From an uncultured Alphaproteobacteria bacterium (GTDB taxonomy: Bacteria; Pseudomonadota; Alphaproteobacteria; Sphingomonadales; Sphingomonadaceae), in assembly GCA_903934325.1 (NCBI GenBank), contig CAIZNH010000035.1, positions 1 to 64,000 of the forward strand: a stretch of DNA of 64,000 bases, given 5' to 3'. The first letter of the stretch is position 1, and each line of letters begins with the position of its first letter. A program made the position numbers and the translations under genes. The notes below the pieces were generated by a model. The model saw only the letters and a list, made by a program, of their open reading frames with translations, was not told the origin of the DNA and ran no database searches. Below, one piece after another: positions 15,849-24,763 of this stretch.

Positions 15849-18267
15849 ATGGATCGGCGCCGCCGCGTGGAGCGCGAAGGAAGCCAAGGTGGGTGACCGC
15901 CTGCCCTATGCCCGCCTGATCGACGAGAGCACCGTGCTGCTGCGCGATGGCTCGGTGATGAGCGCGATCCAGGTGCCCGGCCTGTTGTTCGAGACCGAGG
16001 ATTCCGACGCCCTCAACGCTCACGCAGCGACCCGCGAGGTGATGCTGCGCAGCACGCTCGATGCGCGCTTTGTGATGTATCACCACGTCATCCGCCGCCG
16101 GGTGGAGGTGGAACTCGATGCCGAATTCCCCGACGCGCTCAGCCGCCATATCGATGCGCGCTGGAAGCAGCGGCTGGCGGGCGGATCGCTGTTCATCAAC
16201 GATCAGTTCATCACCCTGATCCGCCGCCCCGCGCGCGGCAAGACCGGTCTGCCCGAGCGGCTGTCGAAGATGTTTGCGCGCAGCACGGCAGACGAGCCCG
16301 AGGCCGATCCCAAGGATCTGCGCAGCCTCAAGGCGGCCGTGAGCGGCCTTGTCGCCAGCTTGCAGAATTACGGCGCAGCGGTGCTGGGCGATTATCAGGC
16401 CGCAGGCAGCAGCGGCACCAATTCGGAGATGCTGGAGCTGCTCTCGGCGCTCTATAATGGCGAAATGCGCCCCGTGCGCCGGCCTTCGCCCGAAACCGAT
16501 ATCGGCCATATGCTGCCCTATCGCCGCGCCTCTTTCGGGCTCGATGCGATGGAACTGCGCGGGTCAGCCGCGCCCGATTTCGCCGCGATCCTTGGGCTGA
16601 AAGACTATCCCGAGGCGACCTCGCCGGGGCTGCTCGACAATATCCTGCGCCTGCCGTTCGAGATGGTGGTGACCGAAAGCTACGCCCCCAACGAGCGAAC
16701 CACGGCCAAGGAGCGGATCGATCTCGCCCTCAGGCGTTCGCGCTCGGTGGACGAGGAGGCAGCGGCCGAACGTGCCGACATGCTGTCTGCACGCGATGCA
16801 CTGGGCAATGGCGCGGTCGGCTTTGGCGATCACCACCTCACGGTGCTGGTGCGCGAGACGACGCTGCCGCGATTGGACGATGCGGTGGCAGCCTGCGCGG
16901 CGGCGCTCGCCGATACCGGCGCGATTGCGGTGCGCGAGGACACCAATCTCGAACCCGCCTTCTGGGCGCAATTCCCCGGCAACGAGGAATACATCGTCCG
17001 CCGCGCGCTGATTTCCTCGGCCAATATGGCGGGCTTCGGCAGCTTCCACGGCTTTGCCCTGGGGCAGGCGAGCGGCAATCACTGGGGTGATGCGGTGACG
17101 CTGCTGGAGACCACCAGCGCCACGCCGTTCTTCTTCAACTTCCACCACGGCGACTTGGGCAACTTCTCCGTCATCGGCCCTTCGGGTTCGGGCAAGACCG
17201 TGGTGATGAACTTCCTTGCCGCGCAGGCGCAGAAGTTCAAACCGCGCACCATCCTGTTCGACAAGGATCGCGGCGCGGAGCTGTTCATTCGCGGCATCGG
17301 CGGGCGTTATGACCGGATCGCGCCCGGCGCGCCGACCGGCTTCAACCCGCTCTCGCTGCCCGATACGCCCGCCAATCGCGCCTTCCTGCGGGACTGGCTC
17401 GGCGTGCTGCTCAAGGCGGATGGGCCGGAAGAGTTTGCGACCATCAGCGCTGCGGTCGATGCGACCTATGCCAATGATCCCTCGCTCCGGCGCCTCAAGC
17501 ACTTCAAGGAGCTGCTGGCGGGCACCCGTCGCCCGACGCCGGGCGACCTGGCGGACCGGCTGGCCGCGTGGATCGGTGAGGGCGAGCACGCCTGGCTGTT
17601 CGACAATGCGCAGGACAAGCTCGATCTCGCCACCCGCGTGATGGGCTTCGACATGACCGCGCTGCTCGAAAATCCGCGCCTGCGCACGCCCACGATGATG
17701 TATCTCTTCCACCGCATCGACGAGCGGCTGGACGGGCAGCCGACCATGATCCTGATCGACGAGGGCTGGAAGGCGCTCGACGACGAGGTGTTTGCCGCGC
17801 GCATCCGCGACTGGCTGAAGACGCTGCGCAAGCGCAACGCGCTGGTCGGCTTTGCCACGCAGTCGGCGCGCGATGCATTGGACAGCCGCATCTCCACCGC
17901 GCTGGTCGAGCAGACCGCGACCATGGTGTTCATGCCCAACAGCCGCGCGCGCCCTGAGGATTACTGCGACGGCTTCGGCCTCACGAGCCACGAATTCGCG
18001 CTGATCCGCAGCTTGCCCGCGCACAGCCGCTGCTTCCTCGTGCGCCAGCCCGATGCGAGCGTCGTCGTGCGGCTCGATCTGTCGGGCGCGCCCGAGGTGC
18101 TGACCATCCTTTCCGGCCGCGAGAGTGCGGTGCGGCGGCTCGATCTGCTGCGCGAGGCGGTGGGCGACGAGCCTGCGGCGTGGTTCCCGGCGCTTACGGG
18201 CCGCGCATGGCCTGATGGGGCGGCGGTGGATGCCGATGGCCAGCCTGTGTGGCAGGCCGCCGAATGA
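15838..18267 (+). CDS. virB4: VirB4-type ATPase of the type IV secretion system
   Basis: Large ATPase of 809 residues, the normal length for VirB4/CagE. Walker A GPSGSGKT lies near residues 447-454 and Walker B ILIDEGWKAL near 636. The N-terminal CagE/TrbE/VirB domain precedes them. In known systems VirB4 energises pilus assembly and substrate passage at the inner membrane. It overlaps virB3 at the start and shares ATGA with the next gene. It is the best-conserved component and identifies the cluster firmly as a T4SS. Confidence 0.95.
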   Translation: MPRKWIGAAAWSAKEAKVGDRLPYARLIDESTVLLRDGSVMSAIQVPGLLFETEDSDALNAHAATREVMLRSTLDARFVMYHHVIRRRVEVELDAEFPDALSRHIDARWKQRLAGGSLFINDQFITLIRRPARGKTGLPERLSKMFARSTADEPEADPKDLRSLKAAVSGLVASLQNYGAAVLGDYQAAGSSGTNSEMLELLSALYNGEMRPVRRPSPETDIGHMLPYRRASFGLDAMELRGSAAPDFAAILGLKDYPEATSPGLLDNILRLPFEMVVTESYAPNERTTAKERIDLALRRSRSVDEEAAAERADMLSARDALGNGAVGFGDHHLTVLVRETTLPRLDDAVAACAAALADTGAIAVREDTNLEPAFWAQFPGNEEYIVRRALISSANMAGFGSFHGFALGQASGNHWGDAVTLLETTSATPFFFNFHHGDLGNFSVIGPSGSGKTVVMNFLAAQAQKFKPRTILFDKDRGAELFIRGIGGRYDRIAPGAPTGFNPLSLPDTPANRAFLRDWLGVLLKADGPEEFATISAAVDATYANDPSLRRLKHFKELLAGTRRPTPGDLADRLAAWIGEGEHAWLFDNAQDKLDLATRVMGFDMTALLENPRLRTPTMMYLFHRIDERLDGQPTMILIDEGWKALDDEVFAARIRDWLKTLRKRNALVGFATQSARDALDSRISTALVEQTATMVFMPNSRARPEDYCDGFGLTSHEFALIRSLPAHSRCFLVRQPDASVVVRLDLSGAPEVLTILSGRESAVRRLDLLREAVGDEPAAWFPALTGRAWPDGAAVDADGQPVWQAAE

Positions 18268-19478
18268 GCACCACCTGCGATATGGCCGCAGAGGCGATGG
18301 GCACCGGCGTCTCCGCCGCGCTCACTGCGGTCGATTGCATTGCCAGCGGGATGAGCGAGCAGGCCTTCAACCGCCTGTTCGGCACCGATGGCCAGCTGGC
18401 CTTCGCGCTGACCATCCTGCTGGGGCTATACGTCGCGTTCTTCGGCATCTCGCTGATGCTGGGGCGCGCCAATCTCTCGGTGCGCGCGCTGCTGCCCAAG
18501 ATGATGACGCTGGGGCTGGTTTTGACCTTTGCCACCAGCTTCGTCGCCTTCTCGGCCGTGTTCTACAACCTCTTCATCGGCGGGCCGGATCAGGTCGCGG
18601 GCGTGCTGACCGGGGTGCAGGGCGAAAGCGCCACGGCGGTGTTCGCGCAGAAGCTCGATGTGGTCTTCGCCGCGATCCAGAAGGCGAGCGGAGATACCAA
18701 GGATATCAGCGCCTTCTCGCCGCGCGGGATGATGTGGCTGGGGGCGATGCTGCTGTTGCTCGGCACGGTCGGCCTGTTGGTAACGGCGCGGATCGCGCTG
18801 GCGCTGCTGCTTGCCGTCGGCCCGATCTTCGTGGTGCTGGCGCTGTTTGAAGGCACGCGCGGGCTGTTCACCGGCTGGCTCAAGGGGCTGGCGATGATGG
18901 CACTGGCGCCGCTGTTTGCGGTGCTGGGCGGATCGATCATGCTCGAACTTTCGGTGCCGGTGCTGGCGGCGCTGGTGAAGGTGCCGGGGCAGATCGACCA
19001 GAACGCGGCAATGGCCTTCTTCCTGATAGGCGCGGTGCATATGGCGCTGATGCTGCTGGCGCTGGTGGTTTCGGGCGTGATGGTGTCGGGCTGGCAGGTG
19101 TTCGGGCTGGTGCCGGACAAGGCCGCGCGCAGCCGTGCGGGTGATGCGGGTCGGATGATCGCCGCGCCTGCCGCCACCGTCGGCATGGCTCCGCGCAGCA
19201 CCGCTGTGGCGCCTGCTGCGGCTGGCCTTGGCGCGGGCGCGCGCCGGGTCGATGTCGCGCCGGCGCAGGTGGTCGCCGCCGCCAATGACACCGGCCCGGC
19301 AGGTGCCACGCGCGAGACCCGGATCTACGCCACGGGTGATGGCGCCGGACATGCCGCGCCCTTCGCTCCCGCCGCCACCTCGCGCACCCGCGGGATCGGC
19401 AACCGCTTCCGTTCTGCCGGCAGTGCTGCCCCCGCGCCTGCGCCTGCCGCCGTTCCCCCTTCGGAGACCTACCAATGA
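18264..19478 (+). CDS. virB6: VirB6/TrbL-like polytopic membrane protein
   Basis: A 404-residue inner-membrane channel component. Five or six hydrophobic helices cover about residues 50-285, and a long Ala/Pro-rich hydrophilic tail makes up the last 110 residues. The chosen ATG overlaps the virB4 stop (ATGA). The tail is longer than in many VirB6 proteins and is probably periplasmic or cytosolic and unstructured. Its stop overlaps the next gene's start, again as ATGA, leaving no room for virB7 or virB8, which normally stand here. Confidence 0.85.
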   Translation: MSTTCDMAAEAMGTGVSAALTAVDCIASGMSEQAFNRLFGTDGQLAFALTILLGLYVAFFGISLMLGRANLSVRALLPKMMTLGLVLTFATSFVAFSAVFYNLFIGGPDQVAGVLTGVQGESATAVFAQKLDVVFAAIQKASGDTKDISAFSPRGMMWLGAMLLLLGTVGLLVTARIALALLLAVGPIFVVLALFEGTRGLFTGWLKGLAMMALAPLFAVLGGSIMLELSVPVLAALVKVPGQIDQNAAMAFFLIGAVHMALMLLALVVSGVMVSGWQVFGLVPDKAARSRAGDAGRMIAAPAATVGMAPRSTAVAPAAAGLGAGARRVDVAPAQVVAAANDTGPAGATRETRIYATGDGAGHAAPFAPAATSRTRGIGNRFRSAGSAAPAPAPAAVPPSETYQ

Positions 19479-20296
19479 CCCGATCCAGCCGTTTCGGGCT
19501 GATCCTTTCCGCTGCCGCGCTGGCGCTGGCGAGCCCCGTGCTAGCCGGTGACGCGCGCATCCAGACCCGCGTCTATGACGAGGCCGCTGTGGTGCGGATC
19601 GACGGCAAGGTGCTGGTGCAGACCACCATCAAGTTCGCGCCCGACGAGATGATCGAGAATGTCGCGATCGGTGACAGCACGGCCTGGCAGGTGCAGCCCA
19701 ACAAGGCGCAGACGATCCTTTTCGTGAAGCCGCTGGAGCCTGCCGCGCGCACCAATATGACTGTGGTGACCGACAAGCGCACCTACCTGTTCGATCTCGT
19801 CGCTAGCCCACGCAATGCCGCGCTCTATGTGCTGCAATTCCGCTATCCCGAGTTGGAGAAGGCCGCCGAGGAAGCGCGGCTTGCCGCCGCTGCCGAGGCC
19901 GAGGCCGAAGCCCTGCGCGCCAAGGCCGATCCGGCCGAACTTGCCGCCGCGAAGGATCCTTACGCGGTGGTCGATCCCGCGCGGATCAACTTTGAATGGG
20001 CCAGTGCCGGCACGCCCGCCCTGCTGCCCGCCAAGACCTTCGACGATGGCGAGGCGGTGTTCCTCACCTGGCCCGCCGGCACCGCGATCCCGGCGATCCT
20101 TGTCACCAACGAGGACGGCGAGGAAGGCCCGGTCAATTTCACTGTGCGGGGCGAGACCGTGGTGGTCGACGGCGTGCCGCCGCAGCTGATCCTGCGCTCG
20201 GGCCGCGACACGGCGACCCTCACCAACACCGGCCCGGCCGCGCCGAGCACCAAGAGCGCCGGGCTCACTGCCCCGCGCAAGTTGGGGGCGAAATGA
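19475..20296 (+). CDS. virB9: VirB9-like outer-membrane core component
   Basis: A 273-residue exported protein. The signal peptide ends near VLAGDAR. The N-terminal domain (RVYDEAAVVRI ... AWQVQPNKAQTILFVKPL ... RTYLFDLVA) and the C-terminal beta-sandwich (AVFLTWPAGTAIPAILV ... RSGRDTATLTN) match VirB9/CagX. A charged Ala/Glu-rich helix joins the two. VirB9 normally pairs with the lipoprotein VirB7, and no normal virB7 is seen. The gene is linked to virB6 by ATGA and to a 13-codon reading frame by another ATGA. Confidence 0.9.
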   Translation: MTRSSRFGLILSAAALALASPVLAGDARIQTRVYDEAAVVRIDGKVLVQTTIKFAPDEMIENVAIGDSTAWQVQPNKAQTILFVKPLEPAARTNMTVVTDKRTYLFDLVASPRNAALYVLQFRYPELEKAAEEARLAAAAEAEAEALRAKADPAELAAAKDPYAVVDPARINFEWASAGTPALLPAKTFDDGEAVFLTWPAGTAIPAILVTNEDGEEGPVNFTVRGETVVVDGVPPQLILRSGRDTATLTNTGPAAPSTKSAGLTAPRKLGAK

Positions 20297-20334
20297 GCGC
20301 CGCCTGCCGCGATCCGCAAAGGGAGACTGTCTGA
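20293..20334 (+). CDS. 13-codon reading frame bridging virB9 and virB10
   Basis: A minimal reading frame (MSAACRDPQRETV) whose ATG overlaps the virB9 stop and whose TGA overlaps the virB10 ATG. It has no room for a lipoprotein signal, so it is not a normal virB7. Its likely role, if translated, is to carry ribosomes from virB9 to virB10. A GGGAG ribosome site for virB10 lies inside it. Confidence 0.35.
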   Translation: MSAACRDPQRETV

Positions 20335-21467
20335 TGCGCCTTGCCATGCGTCTGCCGCCGAAGAAGGGCGAGGGCGGGTCTGCCGGGAACGGCGATCCGC
20401 GCGAGCAGGAATCGGCCGAAATCATCGATCTCGCCAGTCGGGCTGCCTTTCCCGCGATCACCGAAAGGCGCGGCGGGAGTGACGGGCTGGGGCTCGCTGC
20501 CGGCGTTGCGCTGGTGGCGGGGATTGGCGCGGTCACCTTCTGGGCGATGAATTCCGCGCGCCTGCCCGATCCGCAAGGGGTGGGCAATCCGCAGGTCGCC
20601 GCCGCGCAGCCCGCGCCGGTGCCGGTCGCGCCGCCGGTGCCGGTGGCGCCGCCGGTCGATCCGACCGTTGCCCCTGTGGCTGCGCCCGCGCCGGTCTATG
20701 CCGTGCAGCCGGGGGTTGCCGGGATGCCTGCGACCAACCCCTATGCCAGCCCGCAGCTTGTCTTTGACGGCAGTTCGGCGCGTGGTTCGCGCTTTGCAGA
20801 GGCGACCGGCGTGCCTGCTCCGGCGGCCGGCACCGCGCCCGCCACGGGCGGAGGCGGCAGCGCGGGCGACTTTGCCGCGCGCATCGGCGGGGTCGGCGGC
20901 GGTCCGGCGACGGCGCGCAGCATGGTCAACCCCTCGACCACCATCACCGAAGGCACGCTGATCCCCGCGATCCTCGAGACCGCGATCAACACCGATGTGC
21001 CGGGCTATGTCCGCGCGGTGGTGAGCCAGGATGTGAAGAGCTTCGATGGCAAGCGCATTCTCGTGCCGCGCTCCTCGCGCCTGATCGGCCAGTATCAGGC
21101 CGGGGTGCAGCAGGGCCAACGCCGCGCCTATGTGATCTGGACGCGGCTGATCCGGCCCGATGGCGTCTCGGTCAGCCTTGCCTCGCCCGCGATTGCCTTT
21201 GACGGGACCACGGGGCTGGAGGGCGACGTCAACAGCCACTTCTTCAAGCGCTTCGGTTCGGGCCTGCTCCTGTCCGTCGTCGGCGGCCTCGGCGCGCTGG
21301 CGACCGGCGGCGTGGGCGGCGTGATCGTCGCGGGCGGCGCGCAGGGCGCGGCCAACTCGGCGGTGCAATCGCAAGGCCAGATCAGCCCCACCATCCGCGT
21401 GCGCATGGGCGAGCCGATCCGCGTGTTTACCGCGCGCGATCTCGATTTCAGCTCGGTCGCCCGCTGA
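20334..21467 (+). CDS. virB10: VirB10-like core scaffold protein
   Basis: A 377-residue protein with a cytoplasmic N-terminus, one membrane helix (about 60-78), a Pro/Val-rich periplasmic linker (about 90-125) and a C-terminal TrbI/VirB10 beta-barrel domain. The hallmark segment is ITEGTLIPAILETAINTDVP, followed by VPRSSRLIGQYQAG and a small hydrophobic antenna-like stretch before SPTIRVRMGEPIRVF. This is the usual length for VirB10. It spans both membranes in known systems and contacts VirB9. virB11 starts eight bases later. Confidence 0.93.
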   Translation: MRLAMRLPPKKGEGGSAGNGDPREQESAEIIDLASRAAFPAITERRGGSDGLGLAAGVALVAGIGAVTFWAMNSARLPDPQGVGNPQVAAAQPAPVPVAPPVPVAPPVDPTVAPVAAPAPVYAVQPGVAGMPATNPYASPQLVFDGSSARGSRFAEATGVPAPAAGTAPATGGGGSAGDFAARIGGVGGGPATARSMVNPSTTITEGTLIPAILETAINTDVPGYVRAVVSQDVKSFDGKRILVPRSSRLIGQYQAGVQQGQRRAYVIWTRLIRPDGVSVSLASPAIAFDGTTGLEGDVNSHFFKRFGSGLLLSVVGGLGALATGGVGGVIVAGGAQGAANSAVQSQGQISPTIRVRMGEPIRVFTARDLDFSSVAR

Positions 21468-21475
21468 GCGGCACG

Positions 21476-22483
21476 ATGAGCGCGGATATCCACCGGCTGG
21501 GCAGCGAGGACGGTTCCGTGCCGCTGAGCGCGGAGCGCTCGGTCTATCTCGACGCCTATCTTGCGCCCTTCCGTCGCTGGCTTGATCGCGACACGGTGAC
21601 CGAGATCATGGTCAATCGCCCGGGCGAGGTGTGGATCGAGGATGCCGCCCACCCGGGGATGCAGCGCATCGAGACCCCCGAGATCGACGACCGGCTGGTG
21701 CAGCGCCTTGCCGAACAGGTGGCGCGGGTCTCGCATCAGGGGATCAACCGCGAACATCCCTTGCTCGGCGCCACCTTGCCGGACGGCGCGCGCGTGCAGT
21801 TCTGCGGTCCGCCGGCTGCGCGCCAGCACTGGGTGATGGCGATCCGCCGCCACCGCCGGCTCGATCTGCCGCTCGATGCCTATGACGCAGGGCCGCTCAT
21901 GGCCGCGCCCGATCCGGTCATGCCCGATCCCGCCGCTGCGCCGATCGCCTATCTGCGCGCTGCGATTGCTGCCCGCCGCACGATCCTTATCTCGGGCGGC
22001 ACCAGCACCGGCAAGACGACCTTCCTCAACGCGATGCTCGGCGAAATCCCCGAAGCCGAGCGGGTGGTGCTGGTGGAAGATACGCCCGAGCTGAAGTTCC
22101 CCGGCGCCAATGCCGTGGGTCTGGTCGCGGTGAAGGGCGCGCTGGGCGAGGCCAAGGTCACCGCCAACGAATTGCTGCAAGCCGCCTTGCGCCTGCGCCC
22201 CGACCGGATCGTGCTGGGCGAATTGCGCGGCAGCGAAAGCGTCAGCTTCCTGCGCGCGATCAACACCGGGCACCCGGGCAGCTTCTCCACCATCCACGCC
22301 AATTCGATGCGCGGCGCGCTGGAGCAGTTGGCGCTGATGGTGATGCAGACCGGCATCGGCCTCACCCGCAGCGATACGATCGCCTATGCCGCGAGCGTGA
22401 TCGACGTGATTGTGCAGCTTGGGCGCGATGCCAATGGCAAGCGAACCATCACCGGCATCGCGCAAAGCCGGGATTTGTTGTGA
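21476..22483 (+). CDS. virB11: VirB11-type hexameric ATPase
   Basis: Cytoplasmic traffic ATPase of 335 residues. Motifs are Walker A GGTSTGKTT near residue 172, an Asp box VVLVEDTPEL, Walker B RIVLGELRGSE and a His box TGHPGSFSTIHANS. The N-terminal domain carries EIMVNRPGEVWIE, typical of VirB11/TadA ATPases. Its place at the end of the virB run makes VirB11 the natural choice over TadA. It is the last secretion gene before ppk. No coupling protein gene virD4 follows. Confidence 0.95.
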   Translation: MSADIHRLGSEDGSVPLSAERSVYLDAYLAPFRRWLDRDTVTEIMVNRPGEVWIEDAAHPGMQRIETPEIDDRLVQRLAEQVARVSHQGINREHPLLGATLPDGARVQFCGPPAARQHWVMAIRRHRRLDLPLDAYDAGPLMAAPDPVMPDPAAAPIAYLRAAIAARRTILISGGTSTGKTTFLNAMLGEIPEAERVVLVEDTPELKFPGANAVGLVAVKGALGEAKVTANELLQAALRLRPDRIVLGELRGSESVSFLRAINTGHPGSFSTIHANSMRGALEQLALMVMQTGIGLTRSDTIAYAASVIDVIVQLGRDANGKRTITGIAQSRDLL

Positions 22484-22555
22484 CACGCGCGGCTTGGTGA
22501 TTTACATCTGAAGTCCACGCGATAACAGGCACCCGCCCGGCGTAACAGGACAGCG

Positions 22556-24763
22556 ATGAGCACCGCACCGACCATCAGCGAAGACGGACCCGATCCCTCG
22601 GGCGCCCCCGGCTTTGCCGAGCTTGGCCCGGACGAATCGCCCTATTTCAACCGCGAGCTTTCGTGGCTCCAGTTCAACCAGCGCGTGCTGGCCGAGGCCG
22701 GGAACGAGGCCTATCCGCTGCTTGAGCGCCTGCGCTTCCTGTCGATTTCGGGCAGCAATCTCGACGAATTCATGATGATCCGCGTCGCCGGCCTCGTCGG
22801 CCAGGTGCAGCGCGGGCTGGCGACCCCCTCGATCGACGGGCGCAGTCCTTCGCAGCAATTGGCCGCGATCCGTGAAAAGCTGGTCGAGCTGTCGCAGCTC
22901 CAGCAGAAGCTGTGGCGCACCTTGCGCGAGGCGCTAGCGACGGCCGATATTCACGTGGCCGACGAACAGCGCGTGAAGCCGGCCGCGCACAAGTGGCTCA
23001 AGGCGTTCTTCCTCAACGAGATTCTGCCGATCATCACCCCGCAGGCTCTCGATCCCGCGCACCCGTTCCCCTTCGTCCAGAACGAGGGCATGGGGCTCCT
23101 GTTCACTCTGACGCGGGACGAGACGGCCGAGCAGATCATCGAGATGGTGCTGATCCCCAGCGCCCTGCCGCGCTTCGTGCGCGTGCCGGACGAGGTGACG
23201 GGCGCCGAGACCGGGGCGGGCGGGGCGCTCTACATCTCGATCGCCAGCCTTATCCAGCGCTATGCCGAAGCCCTGTTCCCCGGCTTCACGATCCAGGGCG
23301 ACGGCTTGTTCCGCGTGCTGCGCGACAGCGATATCGAGATCGCCGAAGAGGCCGAAGACCTCGTGCGAACCTTCCGCAGCGCAATCCAGCGGCGGCGGCG
23401 CGGGCAGGTGATCCAGCTCGAGCTGGAGGAGGATTTCGATCCCGCTGCCGAGGCCTTGCTGCTCGACCAGCTCGGCATCAACGAGGCCGCGGTGATCAAG
23501 ACCGACGGGATCATCGGGGTCGACGGCCTCGCCGAAATCGTCGCCGAAGATCGCCCCGATTTGAAGTTCGAAGCCTATTCCCCGCGCTTTCCCGAGCGCA
23601 TCCGCGAGCATGACGGCGATGCTTTTTCCGCCATCCGCGAGAAGGACATCATCGTCCACCACCCCTATGAAAGCTTCGAGGTGGTGGTCGATTTCATCCG
23701 GCAGGCCGCCGCCGATCCGGACGTGGTGGCGATCAAGCAGACGCTCTACCGCGCCGGTTCGCAATCGGCGGTGATCGGCGCCCTGATCGAGGCGGCCGAG
23801 GCGGGCAAATCGGTCACCGCGGTGGTCGAGCTGAAGGCCCGCTTCGATGAAGAGCAGAACCTGCAATGGGCGGGCAAGCTCGAACGTGCGGGCGTGCAGG
23901 TGATCTACGGCTTCACCGACTGGAAGACCCACGCCAAGGTGGCGATGGTGGTGCGGCGCGAAGGCGCGTCCTTCCGCACCTATTGCCACTTCGGCACGGG
24001 CAATTATCACCCCGTCACCGCGCGTATCTATACCGATCTCTCGTTCTTCACCGCCGATCCCAAGCTCGGGCGCGATGCGGCCAAGATGTTCAATTTCGTG
24101 ACGGGCTATGTCCAGCCCCACGCGCTGGAACGCATCCACATCGCGCCGATCGATCTGCGCGAGGAAATCTATTCGCGCATCGATGCCGAGATCGCCAATG
24201 CCGCGGCGGGCCGTCCGGCGGCGATCTGGATGAAGTGCAACCAGCTGACCGATGAAGGCGTGATCGACCGGCTCTATGCCGCCTCGGGCGCGGGCGTGCA
24301 GGTGGAACTGGTGGTGCGCGGCATCTGCTGCCTGCGCCCGGGTGTCGCGGGCCTTTCCGAGAATATCCGCGTGAAGTCGGTGATTGGCCGCTTCCTCGAA
24401 CACAGCCGTATCTACGCCTTCGCCAATGGCCATGCCATGCCCAGCGCCCATGCGGCGCTCTATATCGCGTCGGCCGACATGATGAGCCGCAATCTCGATC
24501 GCCGGGTCGAGGCGCTGATCCCGATCCTCAATCGCACGGTGCACGATCAGGTGCTCCAGCAGGTGCTGCTCGCCAATATGCTCGATACCCAGCAATCCTG
24601 GTGGCTCAATGCCGATGGCTCCTATTCGCGCGTCGTGGCCGACGGCAAGCCGTTCAACTGCCACCGCTATTTCATGACCAACCCGTCGCTGTCCGGGCGC
24701 GGCGGGGCGTTGGAGGCAGGTGCGGTGCCCAAGCTCAGCTTGCGCAGGGGCGGGGCTGCATGA
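22556..24763 (+). CDS. ppk: Polyphosphate kinase 1
   Basis: Makes inorganic polyphosphate from ATP; 735 residues, the normal length. The N-terminal domain opens with YFNRELSWLQFNQRVL. The phospholipase-D-like catalytic half contains the two conserved histidines, His459 in THAK and His478 in YCHFGTG, spaced as in the E. coli enzyme, where the first is phosphorylated. It overlaps ppx by an ATGA and begins 72 bases after virB11. ppk and ppx together set the polyphosphate pool, important in phosphate and stress responses. Confidence 0.96.
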   Translation: MSTAPTISEDGPDPSGAPGFAELGPDESPYFNRELSWLQFNQRVLAEAGNEAYPLLERLRFLSISGSNLDEFMMIRVAGLVGQVQRGLATPSIDGRSPSQQLAAIREKLVELSQLQQKLWRTLREALATADIHVADEQRVKPAAHKWLKAFFLNEILPIITPQALDPAHPFPFVQNEGMGLLFTLTRDETAEQIIEMVLIPSALPRFVRVPDEVTGAETGAGGALYISIASLIQRYAEALFPGFTIQGDGLFRVLRDSDIEIAEEAEDLVRTFRSAIQRRRRGQVIQLELEEDFDPAAEALLLDQLGINEAAVIKTDGIIGVDGLAEIVAEDRPDLKFEAYSPRFPERIREHDGDAFSAIREKDIIVHHPYESFEVVVDFIRQAAADPDVVAIKQTLYRAGSQSAVIGALIEAAEAGKSVTAVVELKARFDEEQNLQWAGKLERAGVQVIYGFTDWKTHAKVAMVVRREGASFRTYCHFGTGNYHPVTARIYTDLSFFTADPKLGRDAAKMFNFVTGYVQPHALERIHIAPIDLREEIYSRIDAEIANAAAGRPAAIWMKCNQLTDEGVIDRLYAASGAGVQVELVVRGICCLRPGVAGLSENIRVKSVIGRFLEHSRIYAFANGHAMPSAHAALYIASADMMSRNLDRRVEALIPILNRTVHDQVLQQVLLANMLDTQQSWWLNADGSYSRVVADGKPFNCHRYFMTNPSLSGRGGALEAGAVPKLSLRRGGAA

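Noticed and set aside
14567-22483. Conjugative element or integrative plasmid
   Set aside because: No integrase, relaxase, coupling protein, attachment repeats or change in base composition; flanked by housekeeping genes.
22484-22555. Pho box before ppk
   Set aside because: No CTGTCAT-like pair with correct spacing could be found in this gap.
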